From: Brevipalpus yothersi
Taxonomy: Eukaryota > Arthropoda > Arachnida > Trombidiformes > Tenuipalpidae
DNA: 64,000 bases
Direction of reading: 5' to 3'
Assembly (NCBI GenBank): GCA_003956705.1
Contig: QZCP01000050.1
Coordinates: 62,001-126,000, forward strand
Each line of letters starts with the position of its first letter. Positions within the stretch are counted from its first letter, which is position 1. Under the pieces are notes generated by a model that worked only from the letters and a program-made list of their open reading frames with translations, did not search any database and was not told the origin of the DNA. Shown one piece after another: positions 60,283 through 64,000 of this stretch. The position numbers were made by a program, and so were the translations under genes.

Positions 60283-62328
60283 TTCCTGTGAACTTCAATC
60301 AATTATTTTATAGCAAGTCGTAGGTTCAATCATAAAGCTTTGGAAATTGCAATAGAAACACCGTGAAAATGTGTTCAAATTCCACTTTTATCCCCATGAA
60401 TCACTTTTATTTATTTTGAATGCTAGGAAAAGAGGAGAAAAAAAGATCTTACAGCTTTTTGTGAAGCATGCTAAACCATGTAAACCATAGACCATGTCAA
60501 ACAGCGCAAGTTTCTAAGTGACTTCCTTTCACCTCGAAAGAAAGCTCTCAATATCGATTTGAGAGCTTTACCAAGAAATAAATTTTCACGATTATATAAA
60601 CTCATGCTTTTAGAGAACAAATATTATGGAATGTCCATCAACGTTTGCAGTTCGAATGTTCTGAAACGCCAATCAGCTTCAATTTCCGCCATTTTTGGAC
60701 TAAGCATTAAATTTTTATTCTTACGAAGCTGGTTTACGAGGAGAAAATCTAGCTCGGGTGAGTGAATCTTGCATTCTACCTCCAAGGAATGTTTACTAAC
60801 ATGATTTGCACAATTTTTAGTTGTGAAAAGTTTTCAACTTAAATTACTAACAGTCAAGTCATTAATAAATAAACTGTGGCCTGAGCTCATTCATTGCACA
60901 CACACACACACACACACATACACACCATATGGGCTAGACATAGAAACAATTTCATTTCTTACAGCACTCAAGATCATTGCAAGTGATGCTCGCATTAGAA
61001 GATTACGTGAAGAGCATCGATAATTTCGACCACTATGGACGAAATCCTTGCTGAAAAGATAATATTTTCGTTTTTTGGTAGCAATCTATCATCCTAGACA
61101 TGACATCTCAATCCTATGCACGTGTAGCTCTTGAGTGGCTGTATTTTGTTCAGAAAAACAATTGATAAGATTAATCTTTCATCACACAATGGATGAATTT
61201 ATCACACTTTATCACACTAATTTTATCAGCTCGCACATTGGAAAACTCAAGTTACTGAAGGGAATTTTACCGTCTTTCTGTGTGTAAAACTGTAAAACTA
61301 ATTTAGTCTCGTTCTTCTGAGTCTCTGCTATAGTCTGAGTGACTCAACATCAATCACTTGATACTTGGCTCGCTCGCTCGCACTTCGACGAGCTCGAGGA
61401 AATTTTTTTTCCTCAAGTTATTTTCAACGTCGTTCTAGTGATAGTTGGAACGTTTCTCACTTCCTTTCTCTCTTGCCATCAGACCAAGGTAGGTGAGTTT
61501 CCCTGGATTGTCATCAAGCCAGCCGATCATTAATAGTAGTACATGTAATAGTAGTGATAGGGAACAATGTTACAGTGGTACATTTTGTACACACACGTTA
61601 ATGGTGAACAGAGATCATGCTTGTAGTACTAAAGAGACAAGATGATATTCGAATCTGGTGCCTCGACCGGTTGACTTAATGCTTTGCTCGGAAAAGAGAA
61701 GAGAGAGAAGAAGAAGGAGATGAATCAGTTTCTCTCTCTTCTCTCTCTTCATGATGGAAGAAAACATATCCGCTATCAGGATTTCCTCTTCAACTTCGAT
61801 GTGTGTGTGTGTATGTTGAGAGATATAAAGATGATGATTTAAAAGTTGCCAATTTCTTTAGAGAGTCAGTTTATCATCATTTTAGAAGGGCCTCTTCACA
61901 TTTTCAGCCATCCAGTCCAAGTGCTTGCCCTCATATCTACATACACACTTTTCTTTTGAGCCATGTGTTCCCTCGAGTTATTAATACATGTATCTGTGTC
62001 TGCTTCATGATCTGATCGATTTCATAACTGGGATCAGTGCCATTCTTGTACTGATTAGTTCGATCGAGAAACCAGATCTCAGCTAGTCTCTCTCTCTCTC
62101 ACACACACATACTCTTCTCCATCAGATGTGTGTTCCCGCATATGCTTGATGATATAAGCATATTAATCGAGTTTTGATTCTCACCATCACGAATTTCAAG
62201 TCTTTTCCGTGCATACACTTTTTTTCGGCGTTAAGCTGCCACTTTCGATACTATTTTCCATGCAACTTGACTCCAATCCTTTTTGATCATTTCCAGTTAA
62301 TCATCAAGCCTGTATGTGTGTTTCCAAC
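60283..62328. other. Divergent upstream region, Unc-76 / Gpdh
   Basis: About 2 kb with a CA microsatellite (60897-60918), GA and CT-rich patches (around 61690-61750), TG and CA runs near 61801 and 62091-62108. No coding segment recognised. Promoters and 5' UTR of both genes should be here. Confidence 0.4.
60897..60918. repeat. (CA)n microsatellite
   Basis: A CA run of about 22 bases, followed by a short interrupted CA segment. Confidence 0.92.
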
Positions 62329-63529
62329 ATGAGTCCTAAAAAAGTTTGCCTCATTGGTTCCGGAAATTGGTATGTTTTCATTTGCTCTATATTTTCTCTC
62401 CTTTACTATTGAACTATTGAGTTCTTAACACCGGCTTTGACCTTCAAACAATGTCAATTAAAACCTTTCATCATGTGAATTTCCTTGAATTCTCACTGAT
62501 TCCTTCTATTTTTCCAGGGGTTCAGCGATTGCCAAAATAGTGGGCAAAAATGTTCATAATTTCGAACAATTCGATAATGTGGTCAAAATGTACGTTTTCG
62601 AAGAGATGGTGGATGGAAGAAAACTAACCGACATAATCAACACACAGCATGAGAATGTCAAATATTTACCCGGACACAAGTTACCGGAGAATGTTGTCGC
62701 AGTGCCCGATGTCCTAGAAGCAGCTCATGATGCAGATATTCTCATCTTTGTGTTACCCCATCAATTCATCGAGCGAACATGTAAACCGTTAGTGGGAAAA
62801 ATCAAACCTGGTGCTGTTGGCTTGAGCTTGATCAAGGGCTTCGGCGAGGAAGCTGATGGAGGAATTGTTCTCATATCAGATCTGATAAATCGGGTGTTGG
62901 GAATCAAAGTGTGCACTCTGATGGGTGCTAATCTAGCTCACGAAGTTGCTGATGAAAAATTCTGCGAAACCACCATCGGCACCGATGATAAGTCGGATGG
63001 ACTCGTTTTGAAAGATTTGTTACAGACCCCTAACTTCCGTGTAGCTGTTGTAACCGATCGTCGAACTGTTGAAATTTGTGGAGCTCTTAAAAATATTGTT
63101 GGTTGTGCTGCAGGCTTCTGTGATGGTCTCAAGTATGGAGACAACACTAAAGCTGCGGTAATGCGTTTAGGATTGAAAGAGATGATTCGATTCTGTCGAT
63201 GCTTCTATGGTGGAGATCAAGTCCAGTTGTCCACCTTTTTCGAAAGTTGTGGCGTTGCTGATCTGATTACCACCTGTATGGGAGGTCGAAATCGAAAAGT
63301 GTCTGAGGCCTTCATTTTGACTGGTAAATCGTTGGAAGAATTGGAGAAAGAAATGCTCAATGGACAACGTCTTCAGGGACCACAAACCGCACAAGAAGTT
63401 CTAGGTCTACTACGCAAAGAAGATAAACAGGATCTATTTCCATTATTCTATGCAGTAGCTCAAATTTGCAAGAAAGAATTGCCTCCCTCCTCGCTCTTAG
63501 AATATTTAAGAAAAGAACCTGCTGATTGA
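62329..63529 (+). CDS. Gpdh: Glycerol-3-phosphate dehydrogenase, NAD-dependent, cytosolic
   Basis: Interconverts dihydroxyacetone phosphate and sn-glycerol 3-phosphate with NADH. It serves the glycerophosphate shuttle and supplies the glycerol backbone for lipids. Exons 62329-62369 and 62518-63529 join within a Trp codon; 350 residues, the usual length. The NAD-binding loop is IGSGNWGSAIAKI (residues 9-21), with the intron falling inside it. Other landmarks are VLPHQFIERTCKPL, LSLIKGF (catalytic-region Lys), MGANLAHEVADEKFCETTIG, and EICGALKNIVGCAAGFCDGL containing the second active-site Lys. These are followed by NTKAAVMRLGL (substrate-phosphate binding Asn-Thr-Lys) and GGRNRKVSEAF (with the Arg-Asn-Arg that contacts substrate). 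All expected residues are present. In many insects this gene has several 3' exons giving different C-termini; here a single stop closes the large exon (EYLRKEPAD). Confidence 0.97.
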
Positions 63530-64000
63530 TATAATCGATTTTTTCGAGGAAAAAATCATCGCTCTAGTGATGCTCGCCAATCTCGCTTCACCGTTGAGTC
63601 TGGTTCATTATTATTATCGATTAGTTAAAGGATTATAAGGCTGTTTATTATTCTATGCTTGTTGAATTTACTTTAGAGATGATTATTTTTTCTGACAACT
63701 ACACACTCATGATATTTTACAAAAATATTATCTAGCACATACCATTTGGTGATTAAAGGTTAATATCATATCAATCTGGTAACAATGAAATCTAGTTTGT
63801 CCGACGTTATTGTACAAGCAATTGAACTCATAAGTTATTGATTCAAAAGTTCGTGCAAGATAGACGATGATGAAGTTAGAGAAATGGTTGAAATGGGATT
63901 TTTTCATGCCATGATTAGCTTAATCGATCTACCTCGATGCAATCTCTATTCAAACTATTAAGCACCCAGATTCTTACCGATATCCACAATTAGGAAGAGT
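63530..64000. other. 3' flank of Gpdh to window end
   Basis: AT-rich sequence without a recognisable coding segment. It presumably includes the Gpdh 3' UTR. Alternative 3' exons of Gpdh, if any, would lie here or beyond. Confidence 0.4.

Noticed and set aside
1..64000. Search for tRNA, rRNA, CRISPR, insertion sequences or transposon ends
   Set aside because: I saw no cloverleaf with A and B boxes, no rRNA-like segment, no regularly spaced repeats, and no reverse transcriptase or transposase frame. Small or degenerate elements could still be missed by eye.

Overview
The window is nuclear DNA from an invertebrate animal, most likely an arthropod and possibly a chelicerate mite. It is AT-rich, and its genes are split by mostly short GT-AG introns (about 50-500 bases, a few of several kb). 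One gene has the architecture of an Ihog/Boi Hedgehog co-receptor, including the 'VYSNNDN' stretch in its first FN3 domain. The phylum is inferred from protein families only. I see no bacterial, phage, CRISPR, rRNA or convincing tRNA signal, and no recognisable transposon. Exon boundaries below were derived by hand from open frames, splice dinucleotides, codon phase and family similarity; each listed exon chain joins in frame.

Layout: (1) 3-254 (+) end of a CYP4-type cytochrome P450. (2) 1215-9591 (-) ERG/FLI-type ETS factor with PNT and ETS domains, long introns, and several kb of exon-poor DNA upstream. (3) 14458-16357 (-) casein kinase 2 alpha, with a GC-AG intron. It is head-to-head with (4) 16823-17533 (+) a membrane J-domain protein resembling DNAJC4. 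Only 30 bases after that stop comes (5) 17564-18947 (+) the mitochondrial DNA polymerase gamma accessory subunit, in the same reading frame. (6) 20091-21447 (-) ELOVL6-type fatty acid elongase. (7) 23669-32969 (+) a 20-exon BCR/ABR homologue (coiled coil, DH, PH, C2, RhoGAP). Its largest intron contains (8) 29395-31398 (-), an intronless three-PDZ NHERF-like gene. (9) 33572-34900 (-) spermine synthase. (10) 35989-38699 (+) Ihog/Boi-like receptor. (11) 39229-43889 (-) CLASP, a form without TOG1. (12) 45615-48797 (-) meltrin-type ADAM metalloprotease, divergent from (13) 49920-51189 (+) cyclin Y. (14) 53088-56035 (+) large C2H2 zinc-finger protein. (15) 56638-58405 (+) ArfGAP1 with an ALPS region. 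(16) 58971-60282 (-) FEZ/Unc-76 adaptor. (17) 62329-63529 (+) cytosolic NAD-dependent glycerol-3-phosphate dehydrogenase.

The genes are ordinary metazoan signalling, trafficking, cytoskeletal and metabolic genes and do not form a single pathway. The most interesting arrangements are the J-protein/POLG2 pair, which may be a dicistronic unit or linked by stop-codon readthrough; the PDZ gene nested antisense in the BCR-like gene; and several small structural oddities (GC-AG intron, 9- and 15-base coding first exons, a multiple-of-three intron with no stop). Intergenic DNA carries many CT/GA, CA and trinucleotide microsatellites.
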